Source: Pseudomonas sp. B6002 (lineage in GTDB: Bacteria; Pseudomonadota; Gammaproteobacteria; Pseudomonadales; Pseudomonadaceae). Taken from it: a stretch of 64,000 nt of DNA. A program made the position numbers and the translations under genes. Shown here piece after piece: positions 38,221-47,343 of the stretch (its first letter is position 1; every line of letters starts with the position of its first letter). The notes beneath the pieces are model-generated. The model ran no database searches. It saw only the letters and a program-made list of their open reading frames with translations, and was not told the origin of the DNA. The stretch lies in contig NZ_JACAOY010000004.1 in the NCBI RefSeq assembly GCF_013385985.1, forward strand, positions 62,426 through 126,425, written 5' to 3'.

Positions 38221-39554
38221 ATATAGATCCCAAAGACCTTACCGTCCTGATCGTCGAAGACGACCCCCATGTGCTGCTCGGCTGCCAGCAAGCCCTGGCG
38301 CTGGAAGACATTCCCAGCGTGGGCGTGGGCAGCGCCGAAGAGGCGCTCAAGCGCATCGGCGAAAACTTTGCCGGCATCGTCATCAGCGATATCCGCCTGC
38401 CGGGCATCGATGGCCTGGAGTTGCTGACGCGCCTTAAGGCTTTGGATAAAAGCCTGCCAGTGGTGTTGATCACCGGGCACGGCGACATTTCCATGGCCGT
38501 CGGCGCCATGCGCAACGGCGCCTACGATTTCATGGAAAAACCCTTTTCTCCCGAGCGTCTGGTGGACGTGGTTCGCCGCGCCCTGGAGCAGCGTGGGCTG
38601 GCTCGGGAAGTCTGGTCGCTGCGCCGCCAGTTGGCCGAACGCGACTCCCTGGAAGGTCGCATCATCGGCCGCTCGCCGGCCATGCAGAACCTGCGCGAAC
38701 TGATCGCCAACGTCGCCGACACCTCGGCCAACGTGCTGATCGAAGGTGAGACCGGCACCGGCAAGGAGCTGGTCGCACGCTGCCTGCATGATTTCAGTCG
38801 GCGTCACACCCACCAGTTCGTCGCCCTGAACTGCGGTGGCTTGCCGGAGAACCTGTTCGAAAGCGAGATCTTCGGCCACGAGGCCAACGCCTTCACCGGT
38901 GCCGGCAAGCGTCGTATCGGCAAGATCGAGCACGCCCATGAGGGCACACTGTTCCTCGATGAAGTGGAAAGCATGCCGATCAACCTGCAGATCAAACTGC
39001 TGCGGGTGCTGCAGGAACGCACCCTCGAACGCCTGGGTTCGAACCAGAGCGTTGCGGTGGATTGCCGGGTGATCGCCGCCACCAAGTCCGACCTCGACGA
39101 ACTGAGCCGCGCCAGCCAATTCCGCAGCGACCTGTACTACCGCCTCAACGTGGTCACCCTGGAACTGCCGCCCCTGCGCGAGCGCCGCGAAGACATCCTG
39201 CAACTGTTCGAGCACTTTCTGCAGCAGTCGTCCCTGCGCTTCGACCGCACCGCGCCGGAGCTGGACAACCAGACCCTGTCGAGCCTGATGAGCCACGACT
39301 GGCCTGGCAACGTGCGTGAACTGCGTAACGTCGCCGAACGCTTCGCCCTGGGCCTGCCCGCCTTCAAGAAAAGCGGTACCGGCAGCGGCAACCATGGCCT
39401 GGCGTTCACCGAAGCGGTGGAGGCGTTCGAACGCAACCTGCTCAACGATGCACTGCAACGCAGCGGCGGCAACCTGACCCAGGCCAGCCTGGAACTGGGC
39501 ATGGCCAAGACCACGCTGTTCGACAAGGTCAAGAAATACGGGTTGAGCCACTGA
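38217..39554 (+). CDS. aauR: Sigma-54-dependent response regulator AauR
   Basis: A 445-residue DctD/NtrC-type activator: receiver domain (phosphoacceptor Asp in VISDIRLPGIDG), AAA+ domain (GETGTGKE, GTLFLDEVE, FRSDLYYRLNV), and a C-terminal Fis-type helix-turn-helix (ASLELGMAKTTLFDKVKKYG). It should bind the sites at 32626-32670 and open the sigma-54 promoter at 32747. The motif that contacts sigma-54 reads NAFTGA here instead of GAFTGA. The stop shares one base with the start of glpM. Confidence 0.93.
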   Translation: MNIDPKDLTVLIVEDDPHVLLGCQQALALEDIPSVGVGSAEEALKRIGENFAGIVISDIRLPGIDGLELLTRLKALDKSLPVVLITGHGDISMAVGAMRNGAYDFMEKPFSPERLVDVVRRALEQRGLAREVWSLRRQLAERDSLEGRIIGRSPAMQNLRELIANVADTSANVLIEGETGTGKELVARCLHDFSRRHTHQFVALNCGGLPENLFESEIFGHEANAFTGAGKRRIGKIEHAHEGTLFLDEVESMPINLQIKLLRVLQERTLERLGSNQSVAVDCRVIAATKSDLDELSRASQFRSDLYYRLNVVTLELPPLRERREDILQLFEHFLQQSSLRFDRTAPELDNQTLSSLMSHDWPGNVRELRNVAERFALGLPAFKKSGTGSGNHGLAFTEAVEAFERNLLNDALQRSGGNLTQASLELGMAKTTLFDKVKKYGLSH

Positions 39555-39892
39555 TGGATCTGTTACTGAAGGCTGCCCTGGGCGCAGCGGTCGTGTTGAT
39601 CCTGGCCGCGCTGGCCAAGACCAAGAACTACTACATCGCAGGCCTGGTGCCGCTGTTCCCGACCTTCGCGCTGATCGCTCATTACATCGTCGGCAAGGGC
39701 CGTTCGGTGGACGATTTGAAGACCACGATCCTGTTCGGGATGTGGTCGATCATTCCGTACTTTGTGTATTTGGCGACGCTGTATGTGATGGTCGACCGGA
39801 TGCGGCTGGAGGCGTCCTTGGCCGTCGCAGCAGTAGCCTGGCTGATGGCCGCGACCGTGCTGGTCAGCATCTGGGTCCGCGTCCATTCCTGA
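39554..39892 (+). CDS. glpM: GlpM-family small membrane protein
   Basis: A 112-residue protein with four hydrophobic segments and the conserved stretch YYIAGLVPLFPTFALIAHYI followed by FGMWSIIPYF. It matches my memory of P. aeruginosa GlpM (PA3585), reported to affect alginate production. In that species it follows glpD; here it follows aauR with a one-base overlap and is 10 kb from glpD. The molecular function is unknown. Confidence 0.85.
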   Translation: MDLLLKAALGAAVVLILAALAKTKNYYIAGLVPLFPTFALIAHYIVGKGRSVDDLKTTILFGMWSIIPYFVYLATLYVMVDRMRLEASLAVAAVAWLMAATVLVSIWVRVHS

Positions 39893-39909
39893 CCCAATGT
39901 GATCAAGAC

Positions 39910-39998
39910 TGTGGGAGCTGGCTTGCCTGCGATGGCGGTGTGTCTGTACCCAATGCGCTGCCTGATACACCGCTATCGCAGGCAAGCCAGCTCCCACA
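39910..39998. repeat. REP pair (REPIN) after glpM
   Basis: TGTGGGAGCTGGCTTGCCTGCGATGGCGGTGTG-type left arm and its inverted partner ending GCCAGCTCCCACA. It separates glpM from the converging six-gene operon. Confidence 0.85.
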
Positions 39999-40022
39999 TT
40001 CGGATCGGTGGCGGATAGAAAA

Positions 40023-41420
40023 TCAGCGGACGATCTTGTCGACCTGGATGCCCAGCTTCTTCAGGCGATACCAGAAGCTGCGCTCCGATATCCCGATCTT
40101 CGCCGCTGCCGCCGCCTGCACCCCATTGCTCTCTTGCAGGGCCGCCAGGATGTAAGCCTTTTCCACCTCGGCCAGCGCCGCGTCCAGGTCCTGGGGAATC
40201 CCCGGGCCGTCACTGAGGATCGTCGCCACCCCGCCTTCGCTCGGCTTGGAAGCGAACAGATAACCCGGCAAGTCGATGTCCTCGATCACCGGCGATGCCG
40301 CCACAATGGTCGCGCGTTCTACACAGTTCTGCAGCTCACGGATATTGCCCGGCCAGCTGTAGGCCGCCATCGCCTGCAACGCCTCGGCACTGAAGCCGGT
40401 GATACGCTTACCGGCCGTGGCGCTCAGGGTCTGGGCGAAGTGCCGGGCCAGGGGCGCGATGTCTTCCACGCGCTCGCGCAGGGCCGGCAGCGGGATCGGG
40501 AACACGTTGAGGCGGTAATACAGGTCTTCGCGAAATTCCTTATTGGCGACCGCGTCCAGCAGGTTCTTGTTGGTGGCAGCAATCACCCGCACATCGACCT
40601 TGCGTTCACGCGGGTCGCCCACCGGTTCGATCACCCGCTCTTGCAGCGCACGCAGGATCTTGGCCTGCAACGCCAGGGGCATGTCGCCCACCTCGTCGAG
40701 AAACAGCGTGCCCTTGTCAGCCTGCATGAAGCGCCCTACCCGGTCCGCCACGGCGCCGGTGAACGCGCCTTTGCGGTGGCCGAACATTTCGCTTTCCAGC
40801 AGGCCTTCCGGGATCGCGGCGCAGTTGACCGCCACAAAGGGTTTGTCGGCGCGGCTGCCGTGCTTGTGGATGGCACGGGCGACCATTTCCTTGCCGGTGC
40901 CGCTTTCGCCGGTCAGCAGGATAGTCGCGGTGCTGTCGCGTACCGAATCCACCGCCTGCAGCACTTTGCGAAACGCCGGGCTGTCGCCCACCAGACTGTC
41001 GAACTGGGCATGTTCATCCAACTCGGCGCGCAGGCGGGCGTTGTCGCGCATGATGTCGCGAAACTGCAGGGCCTTGGCCACGGTGATGTCCAGCTCATCG
41101 ATGTCGAACGGCTTGGCGATGTAGTCATACGCGCCGTTGCGCATCGATTGCACGGCGTTTTTCACCGTGCTGTAGGCGGTCATCACAATCACCGGCAAGT
41201 GCGGGTAGCGCACTTTGATCTCGGCCAGCAGCGCCGGCCCGTCCATGCCCGGCATGCGCCAGTCACTGATCACCAGGTCGATGTCTTCCTGTTCCAGCAC
41301 CTTGAGCGCATGCAGGCCGTTGCCTGCGGTGAACACCTGGATGCCGCTCTGGCTCAGGGCCGACGACAACAAGTCACACAGCTTGGGTTCGTCGTCGACC
41401 ACCAATACGTTATGCGTCAT
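40023..41420 (-). CDS. Sigma-54-dependent response regulator (NtrC family)
   Basis: A 465-residue activator: receiver with D9-D10 and phosphoacceptor D53 in VISDWRMPGMDG; AAA+ domain with GESGTGKE, an intact GAFTGA motif (RKGAFTGAVADRVG), GTLFLDEVG and FREDLYYRLNVFP; and a C-terminal Fis-type helix-turn-helix (AAAKIGISERSFWYRLKKLGI). The ATG at 41420 (MTHNVLVVDDEPK) overlaps the kinase gene by 11 bases. It is the last gene of an operon whose first gene (47291) has a sigma-54 promoter, so it probably activates its own operon through the palindrome at 47420-47448. Confidence 0.93.
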   Translation of the reverse strand: MTHNVLVVDDEPKLCDLLSSALSQSGIQVFTAGNGLHALKVLEQEDIDLVISDWRMPGMDGPALLAEIKVRYPHLPVIVMTAYSTVKNAVQSMRNGAYDYIAKPFDIDELDITVAKALQFRDIMRDNARLRAELDEHAQFDSLVGDSPAFRKVLQAVDSVRDSTATILLTGESGTGKEMVARAIHKHGSRADKPFVAVNCAAIPEGLLESEMFGHRKGAFTGAVADRVGRFMQADKGTLFLDEVGDMPLALQAKILRALQERVIEPVGDPRERKVDVRVIAATNKNLLDAVANKEFREDLYYRLNVFPIPLPALRERVEDIAPLARHFAQTLSATAGKRITGFSAEALQAMAAYSWPGNIRELQNCVERATIVAASPVIEDIDLPGYLFASKPSEGGVATILSDGPGIPQDLDAALAEVEKAYILAALQESNGVQAAAAAKIGISERSFWYRLKKLGIQVDKIVR

Positions 41421-43188
41421 GACCTTCCTCATCATCCCCGTCGTCTTCGCCGTTAGCCGGAATGTACAGGCTGAACGTGGCGCCGGCATCTTTCTCACTG
41501 GCACATTCGATGCTGCCGTCGTGACTTTCCATGATCGAATAGACTTTGGCCAGGCCCAGGCCAGTGCCCGAGGCCTTGGTGGTGACAAACGGTGTGAAGA
41601 TGCGCTCGATCATGTCCGCCGGGATACCTTGGCCGGTGTCGGCAATGCTGATGATCGTGTTGTCGTCCTCGCTGCGGATGCCCAGGGTCAGGCGACCGCC
41701 TTCAGGCATGGCGTCGATGGCATTGAGGATCAGGTTGAGGCAGGCCTGCTTGAGCTGCTTGGCGTCGGCGTAGATCGTCGCGCCGGGCGCCTGGTCATCG
41801 ATCTGTGCATCGATGTTATGGGTAGACAGCTCCGGGCCGCAGAAGCCGAGGATCTCTTCCACCACCGGGCGCGCCGCCTGCAGCGTGCGCAACGGTGGGT
41901 TGGGCTTGGCGAAATCGAGGAACTCGGTGATCAGGTCGTTGATGCGGCTGACTTCGCTGATCACGTATTCCAGATGGCGCTTGTCGGTTTCCGCCAGGTC
42001 GGCACGCCGGTGCAGCAGTTGCGTGGCGGTCTTGATGATGCCCAGCGGGTTGCGGATCTCATGGGCCAGGCCCATGGCGACCTCGCCCAAGGCGTGCAGG
42101 CGGTCACGTCGGCGCAGCTGGGCTTCCAGGTGATGCAACTCGCCCAGACGCTCGGTCATGTGATTGAACGTGCTGCTCAACTGCGCCAGCTCATCGCCGC
42201 CGCTCACCAGTACGCGGTGCTCATAGTTGCCCGAGATCACCGCATTCACGCCCTGGGACAAATCCCGCAAAGGCTTGGTCAGGCGCCGCGATACCAGCAC
42301 CCCCGCCGCCAGGGACAGCGCCGAGCTAAGCAGGAAGATCAATACGAACAAGTTGCTCTGGTTCACCAGCCCCACCAGGCTGGTATGGCGCAGCAAACCA
42401 CTGAAAATCACGCCTTGCAGTTCGCCGGTATCGTTGAAGATCGGCCAGTACAACCCACTGTACTTGCTGGTGAATTGCTCGCTGGGCTGCTTGGTGCTGC
42501 GCAACGCCGCTTCAACACCCTTGGGGATGCGCGAGGGGTGATCTTCGAAGCGCTGGGTTGAGAAAATCTCGGAAAACCCCGTGGGGTTGGCCAGGTAGAG
42601 ACGCAGGTCCAGGGAGTGCACATCGGCCACGCTGGTGAGGAAACTGCTGTCCAGGTAAGTGGCGACCAGCAGCAGGTAATCCTCTCCATCGCGATTGGTC
42701 TCGAAGGTCGAGACCACCAACCCCGTACTGACGCCGGCCACTTGCACCGTCTGCAACACCGCGTTGCTGGTCAGGTTAATCTGCTTGACGATGTCATCGG
42801 CGGCGGTGCTGAACACCACCTTATGGTCGCTGACGCGAATCAGCGCCACCACATCGATGTCCGTGGCATCGGCAATGTCGGCGGTGAGCCGATCATGCCG
42901 GGCAGCCTGTTTGGACGAGGGCGGGCTGGTGTAGCGCAGGAACAGCTTGGCCATGCGCGCGTTGTCATGAAGGATGTCGCCGATCTCGTCCTTGACGATC
43001 TTGGTCGACTCTTGCAGCCAGATCCGCACGTTGCTGTCGAAAATCTGCGACAACGTGGTAGCGGCCAGCTCGGCCGCGATCATGGTGGGAATAACGCTGA
43101 CCAGCCAGAACGCCAGCACCAGCTTGCGCTGGACGCTCCAGCGCGAGATGGCAAAGGGGCGAGCTTTCTGGCGGGTCTTGGTGATCAT
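41410..43188 (-). CDS. NtrB-type sensor histidine kinase with periplasmic domain and HAMP
   Basis: A 592-residue membrane kinase. A first membrane segment lies at about 18-40, then a roughly 250-residue periplasmic sensor (VVALIRVSDHKVVFSTAADD, ANPTGFSEIFSTQRF). A second membrane segment follows (NLFVLIFLLSSALSLAAGVL), then HAMP, a HisKA domain with GLAHEIRNPLG, and the ATPase domain (NLILNAIDAM, DTGQGI, GTGLGLAKV). The ligand is unknown. The C-terminus is acidic. Its ATG shares a base with the stop of the acyltransferase gene, and its end overlaps the regulator gene, so all are one transcript. Confidence 0.93.
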   Translation of the reverse strand: MITKTRQKARPFAISRWSVQRKLVLAFWLVSVIPTMIAAELAATTLSQIFDSNVRIWLQESTKIVKDEIGDILHDNARMAKLFLRYTSPPSSKQAARHDRLTADIADATDIDVVALIRVSDHKVVFSTAADDIVKQINLTSNAVLQTVQVAGVSTGLVVSTFETNRDGEDYLLLVATYLDSSFLTSVADVHSLDLRLYLANPTGFSEIFSTQRFEDHPSRIPKGVEAALRSTKQPSEQFTSKYSGLYWPIFNDTGELQGVIFSGLLRHTSLVGLVNQSNLFVLIFLLSSALSLAAGVLVSRRLTKPLRDLSQGVNAVISGNYEHRVLVSGGDELAQLSSTFNHMTERLGELHHLEAQLRRRDRLHALGEVAMGLAHEIRNPLGIIKTATQLLHRRADLAETDKRHLEYVISEVSRINDLITEFLDFAKPNPPLRTLQAARPVVEEILGFCGPELSTHNIDAQIDDQAPGATIYADAKQLKQACLNLILNAIDAMPEGGRLTLGIRSEDDNTIISIADTGQGIPADMIERIFTPFVTTKASGTGLGLAKVYSIMESHDGSIECASEKDAGATFSLYIPANGEDDGDDEEGHDA

Positions 43189-44312
43189 CAGGTTTCGCTT
43201 ATCGCAGCAGCCATGGCAGGGTCGGAACGATCCGGTCGGAAAAACATTTTCACTACTTTGAGCAGCCCATTGACCAACCGATTGCGGTGGCGGAAGAACA
43301 TGCTGTTGCCCTGGAACTCGCACCCCAGGCGCAGCTTACTGGCATAGCCCGCCTGCCCGCACTCGTACAACGCGATATTGTTCTGGATACAGTAGTCGAC
43401 GTTGGTCAGCCAGCTGCGGAAGTACAGGTTGTACTCACGGGTGAACTCCACGTCGTGCCCGAAGAACTTGTCGATCAAACGGTGCTCATCCACCAGCACC
43501 AGGTTGAACGCCACCAGGCTGTCATCCACCCAGTAAAGTACACAGACCGCGCGCTCATCAAGGCGTTCGAGCACGCCGGTGAAGTAGCCGGCGGGCAAGC
43601 GTTCGAACTGCAAATCGGAGCGCGTCAGGGTGGCTTCGTAGAGGCGCATGATCTCGGGCAACACGTCGTCGATGTTACGCCGCCATTCCACACGCGGGCC
43701 CGGCGCACGCAGCTTGCGGCGCAGGTCCTTGCGGGTGGATTTGCCCAGCGACCCCAGGTAGGCGTCCACCGACCCGTAGGGCAGAGGCAACAGCCCGGTG
43801 GGCAGGCTCGGCATGCTTTGAAAGCCTGCGGCGCGGCAGCTGTCTGCCCAGTCCGGGTCTTTGGTCGGTGCATCCTTGACCGCCACCAGGCCGATGCCGA
43901 ACTCGTCGGCATCCTGGCGCGCAGCCTGCAGCAAATGCTTAAGCAGCAATGGGCGGCGTTCGCTCGGGACATGGCTGGCCACCCCCGCGTCGCAACGCTC
44001 GGCCACCGGCGAACCGATGGCGTACAAACCCAACTGCAAAACACCCGGCCACAGTCGCTCCAGGCGCTCGGTCAAGCGCTTGCCGGCACCCGACACCGTG
44101 GTGTCGAGTCGATAATGAGTGATGAAGGCGGCGGCGACAGCCACCAGCACTCCATCGTCGTAAACAGCCAGGTAACGCCACTGAAAATCATCGATCGCGG
44201 CGTTTTCCACGGCCACGTAATAGTCCCAGTCCTCCAGGGCACCGGGAAAACAGTCATTCCAGGCACTGCGCTGGATAGCCCGGATGGTCGGGAAGGCTTG
44301 GGCGGTAATCAC
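43188..44312 (-). CDS. GNAT/FemAB-like (BioF2-type) acyltransferase
   Basis: A 374-residue protein I assign to the GNAT/BioF2-like fold by its second half: LGKSTRKDLRRKLR, YEATLTRSDLQFERLP, VAFNLVLVDEHRLIDKFFGHD, and the C-terminal CGQAGYASKLRLGCEFQ. Enzymes of this type move acyl or aminoacyl groups onto amines of small molecules or envelope polymers. The substrate is not known. It ends with a basic, partly hydrophobic stretch that could touch the membrane. It is the fourth gene of the sigma-54 operon and follows the hydrolase by 15 bases. Confidence 0.75.
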   Translation of the reverse strand: MITAQAFPTIRAIQRSAWNDCFPGALEDWDYYVAVENAAIDDFQWRYLAVYDDGVLVAVAAAFITHYRLDTTVSGAGKRLTERLERLWPGVLQLGLYAIGSPVAERCDAGVASHVPSERRPLLLKHLLQAARQDADEFGIGLVAVKDAPTKDPDWADSCRAAGFQSMPSLPTGLLPLPYGSVDAYLGSLGKSTRKDLRRKLRAPGPRVEWRRNIDDVLPEIMRLYEATLTRSDLQFERLPAGYFTGVLERLDERAVCVLYWVDDSLVAFNLVLVDEHRLIDKFFGHDVEFTREYNLYFRSWLTNVDYCIQNNIALYECGQAGYASKLRLGCEFQGNSMFFRHRNRLVNGLLKVVKMFFRPDRSDPAMAAAISET

Positions 44313-44327
44313 GTCTGTTCCTTAGGC

Positions 44328-45194
44328 TTACGCCCGCTGTCGATAATCTTCGGGCGCCTCGATGGCATGGGTGTGCTGCTCGACGAACTCGGCACTCAAC
44401 TCGATCACACGGCGGTATTGCAGGTCGACGGTGATCATGTGGTAGCAGTTGTCCAGCAGGATCTTGGTCACGGGGCCGCCGAGGTGGCGTTCCACGTAAT
44501 CGGCGTTCCAGCGGCTGGTGATGTCATCTTCGATGGAGTGCAACACCAGGGCCGGTACCTTGACCTCGGGCATGCGCTTCTTGACCACGGCGTTCATCCG
44601 GTGCAACTCGCGCACCGTGATGCCTTCCATGGTCAACAAGCCCGCCTCGCTGCTGTGCCCTTCCTTCATCTGTCGTTCGACGATCGCCCGCAGGCGCTCG
44701 TTCTTGATGCCATACGGCGGCTTCTCTTCGAAGCGGCAGATGTGCACGCCGAACGGGATCTTCATCAGCAATGGCGTCAGGAACGCCAGCTTGTGAATGC
44801 TCCAGCCGTCGTACTTCAAGGTGGTGGAATACATCAGCAACCCGGCAACCTGCCCGGGGTGCTCGGCGGCCACATACATCGACATCACCGCACCCATGGA
44901 CAAGCCACCGACGAACACCTGCTCGTGGCGCTGCTTGACCTGTGCGAAGGTCTTGCGCACACCTTCGTACCAGTCCAGCCAGCCGGTGGCCTGCAGGTCG
45001 CTGTTGCCCCCGCAATGCCCGGCCAGCGTCGGCACGTACACCGTGCAATTACCCGCCTTGGCCAGGCCCTTGGCGACCTGGCGCAATTCCGTCGGGGTGC
45101 CGGTCAGGCCGTGGATCAACAGGATCCCGACCGGACCTTCACCGAGAACGAAGCCGGCATCACCTTCACCGAGGTCGATCTCGAGGCTGTTCAC
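44328..45194 (-). CDS. Alpha/beta hydrolase (carboxylesterase/monoacylglycerol-lipase-like)
   Basis: A 288-residue serine hydrolase with the oxyanion motif ILLIHGLTGTP, the nucleophile elbow GGLSMG, a catalytic Asp in LHSIEDDI, and a catalytic His in DNCYHMITVD. It resembles Est30-type carboxylesterases and S33 peptidase-like enzymes. The start is GTG, overlapping the aminotransferase stop by four bases (GTGA). Within the operon it may cleave an ester or amide intermediate, or release the product. Confidence 0.88.
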   Translation of the reverse strand: MNSLEIDLGEGDAGFVLGEGPVGILLIHGLTGTPTELRQVAKGLAKAGNCTVYVPTLAGHCGGNSDLQATGWLDWYEGVRKTFAQVKQRHEQVFVGGLSMGAVMSMYVAAEHPGQVAGLLMYSTTLKYDGWSIHKLAFLTPLLMKIPFGVHICRFEEKPPYGIKNERLRAIVERQMKEGHSSEAGLLTMEGITVRELHRMNAVVKKRMPEVKVPALVLHSIEDDITSRWNADYVERHLGGPVTKILLDNCYHMITVDLQYRRVIELSAEFVEQHTHAIEAPEDYRQRA

Positions 45195-46585
45195 CGTTTG
45201 GTTGCCCGTACCAGCAGTTGCTCCAGGAGTTTCAGGCCCAGGTCGATTTCCGGGTAGCTGATTTCCAGGGACGGTGCCAGGGTGATCACGTTTTTGTAGT
45301 AACCGCCGACGTCGAGGATCAGGCCGAGTTTCTGGCCATCAACCACCATGTCGCCCTTCATGCCTTCTTCGACCATGTAGTCCAGGGTCGCCTTGTCTGG
45401 CGTGAAGCCGTCGGGGCCGCAGATTTCGCAGCGCAGGGCCAGGCCCAGGCCGTCGACGTCGCCGATGATCGGGAAACGTTTCTGCAGGTCTTGCAGGCCT
45501 TCCAGGAAGTATTTGCCCTTGGCCATGACCATCGCGCCGTAGTCGACTTCGTTGGTCATCTTGAACATTTCCAGGCCTACCGCCGTCCCCAGTGGGTTGG
45601 AGGCGAAGGTGGAGTGGGTGGAACCTGGCGGGAAGATCTTCGGGTTGATCAGCTCTTCACGGGCCCAGATACCGCCCAGTGGGTTCAGGCCGTTGGTCAG
45701 TGCTTTACCGAAGACGATCACGTCCGGTTGTACGTCGAAGTGTTCGATCGACCACAGTTTGCCGGTACGGTAGAAGCCCATCTGGATTTCGTCGGACACC
45801 ATCAGGATGCCGTGCTGATCCAGCACTTGCTTGAGTTCGCGGTAAAAGTTCATCGGCGGGATCACGTAGCCGCCGGTGCCCTGGATCGGCTCGACGTAGA
45901 ACGCTGCGTATTCGCTGGAACCGACTTTCGGGTCCCACACACCGTTGTATTCCGTCTCGAACAGACGGGCGAATTGCTGCACGCAGTGGCTGCCGTACTC
46001 TTCCTTGGTCATGCCTTTAGGGCCGCGGAAGTGGTACGGGAACGGGATGAACTGCGCACGCTCGCCGAAGTGGCCGTAGCGACGACGGTAGCGGTAGCTG
46101 GAGGTGATCGACGACGCGCCGAGGGTACGGCCGTGGTAGCCGCCTTCGAAGGCGAACATCAGGCTCTTGCCGTTGGTGGCGTTACGCACGACCTTCAGGG
46201 AGTCTTCGATGGACTGCGAACCGCCGACGTTGAAGTGCACGCGACCGTCGAGGCCGAACTTCTTCTTGGCGTCGACTGCGATCATTTCCGACAGCTCGAT
46301 CTTGCCTTTGTGCAGGTACTGGCTGGCGATTTGCGGCAGGGTGTCGATCTGCTGTTTCAGCGCGTTGTTCAGGCGTGGGTTGGCGTAGCCGAAGTTAACG
46401 GCCGAGTACCACATTTGCAGATCGAGGTACGCCTGGTCTTCGGTGTCCCACACGTAGGAGCCTTCGCAACGGCTGAAAATACGCGGTGGCTCGATATAGT
46501 GAACGGTGTCGCCGTACGAGCAATATTTAGCTTCTTTATCCAGAAGAATCTGGTCTTCGGCGGTAGCGATACGGATATCAGACAT
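45191..46585 (-). CDS. Class III (PLP-dependent) aminotransferase
   Basis: A 464-residue fold-type I aminotransferase. EGGYHGRTLGASSIT, the cofactor aspartate context MVSDEIQMGF (in the place of the usual DEVQTGF), and the PLP lysine in VFGKALTNGLNPLGG are visible. It resembles the omega-amino acid and ornithine aminotransferase group, but the exact substrate cannot be read from the sequence. The ATG at 46585 overlaps the phosphatase gene by eight bases. Its pairing with a HAD phosphatase suggests that a phosphorylated amino compound is handled. Confidence 0.9.
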   Translation of the reverse strand: MSDIRIATAEDQILLDKEAKYCSYGDTVHYIEPPRIFSRCEGSYVWDTEDQAYLDLQMWYSAVNFGYANPRLNNALKQQIDTLPQIASQYLHKGKIELSEMIAVDAKKKFGLDGRVHFNVGGSQSIEDSLKVVRNATNGKSLMFAFEGGYHGRTLGASSITSSYRYRRRYGHFGERAQFIPFPYHFRGPKGMTKEEYGSHCVQQFARLFETEYNGVWDPKVGSSEYAAFYVEPIQGTGGYVIPPMNFYRELKQVLDQHGILMVSDEIQMGFYRTGKLWSIEHFDVQPDVIVFGKALTNGLNPLGGIWAREELINPKIFPPGSTHSTFASNPLGTAVGLEMFKMTNEVDYGAMVMAKGKYFLEGLQDLQKRFPIIGDVDGLGLALRCEICGPDGFTPDKATLDYMVEEGMKGDMVVDGQKLGLILDVGGYYKNVITLAPSLEISYPEIDLGLKLLEQLLVRATKR

Positions 46586-47291
46586 GGTGGAAGAGTTCCT
46601 GATTTTCAACAGAGAGGTCAGTAGCAGTGAAGGTGGTGGCGTTGGCGGCGATGCCCAGAGGCAACTTGGCCAGCAGCGCGGGCACTTCGGCAAAGGTGTC
46701 GAAGCGCGCGTAAGGGATGTTGTGGGTCTCGCAGTAGTCAGCCAGGCTGCCTTTGGCGAAGACGAAATCGGCGGTGGAGGCCACGCACATGTCGGACTTG
46801 CCGTCGCCGATCACCAGCACGCGCTTGTTGCGCGGGGTGGATTTGCACTTGCAGTTGCCGGACGCGGCACGGCAGGCATCGCTGGAGTACGGGAAGTCGA
46901 TGCGCCAGCTGTTCTGGTCGACCTGACGCAAGCGATTGGCGAGGATCGGCAGCAAGGTCACGTAGTTGCGCGACAGGATGCGTGCGATGCCTTGTTCGAT
47001 GCCGTCGCTGACCACTTCGATGGTCGCGCCCAGGCCCATGACGTGGTCGACGAAGTCCGGGAAGTCCGGGTCGATCTCGACGCTGTCGAAGTACGCCAGC
47101 AGTTCGGCAGGTGTGGCCTTGATCAGCGCCAGTTGACGGCTCAGGCATTCGCGGGAACCGATATGCCCATCCAGCCATTCCTGTTCGATGGTTTCCCATT
47201 CGGGGCCGGCGAAGCGTTGGAGGACGTTGTCGATGACATCGGTGGGGGTAATGGTCCCGTCGAAGTCACACACGATATGCCAGTGGATCAT
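46578..47291 (-). CDS. HAD-IB phosphatase, MtnX/SerB-like
   Basis: A 237-residue HAD hydrolase. The nucleophile motif CDFDGTIT has D9 and D11, motif II is in VVSDGIE, motif III a following lysine/arginine, and motif IV VIGDGKSDMCVA. An unusual CKCKS with nearby Cys (SDACRAASGNCKCKS) sits in the cap or insert, as in MtnX-type phosphatases. It is the first gene of the operon; its ATG at 47291 has AAGGT nine bases upstream and a sigma-54 promoter 53 bases upstream. The substrate is unknown; a role in methionine salvage is unlikely because no other mtn gene is here. Confidence 0.88.
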   Translation of the reverse strand: MIHWHIVCDFDGTITPTDVIDNVLQRFAGPEWETIEQEWLDGHIGSRECLSRQLALIKATPAELLAYFDSVEIDPDFPDFVDHVMGLGATIEVVSDGIEQGIARILSRNYVTLLPILANRLRQVDQNSWRIDFPYSSDACRAASGNCKCKSTPRNKRVLVIGDGKSDMCVASTADFVFAKGSLADYCETHNIPYARFDTFAEVPALLAKLPLGIAANATTFTATDLSVENQELFHHV

Positions 47292-47343
47292 CTGCGTTTA
47301 CCTTGAAGGTGGAGCGCGCTGCATGCGCTTGCCCAACCGGTAG

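Noticed and set aside
43287-45257. 656-codon open frame on the plus strand opposite the acyltransferase and hydrolase genes
   Set aside because: Shadow of the two minus-strand genes, whose motifs and overlaps are clear.
46578-47291. Methionine-salvage gene mtnX
   Set aside because: The HAD fold fits, but no other mtn gene is near and the operon context is different; only the family is claimed.
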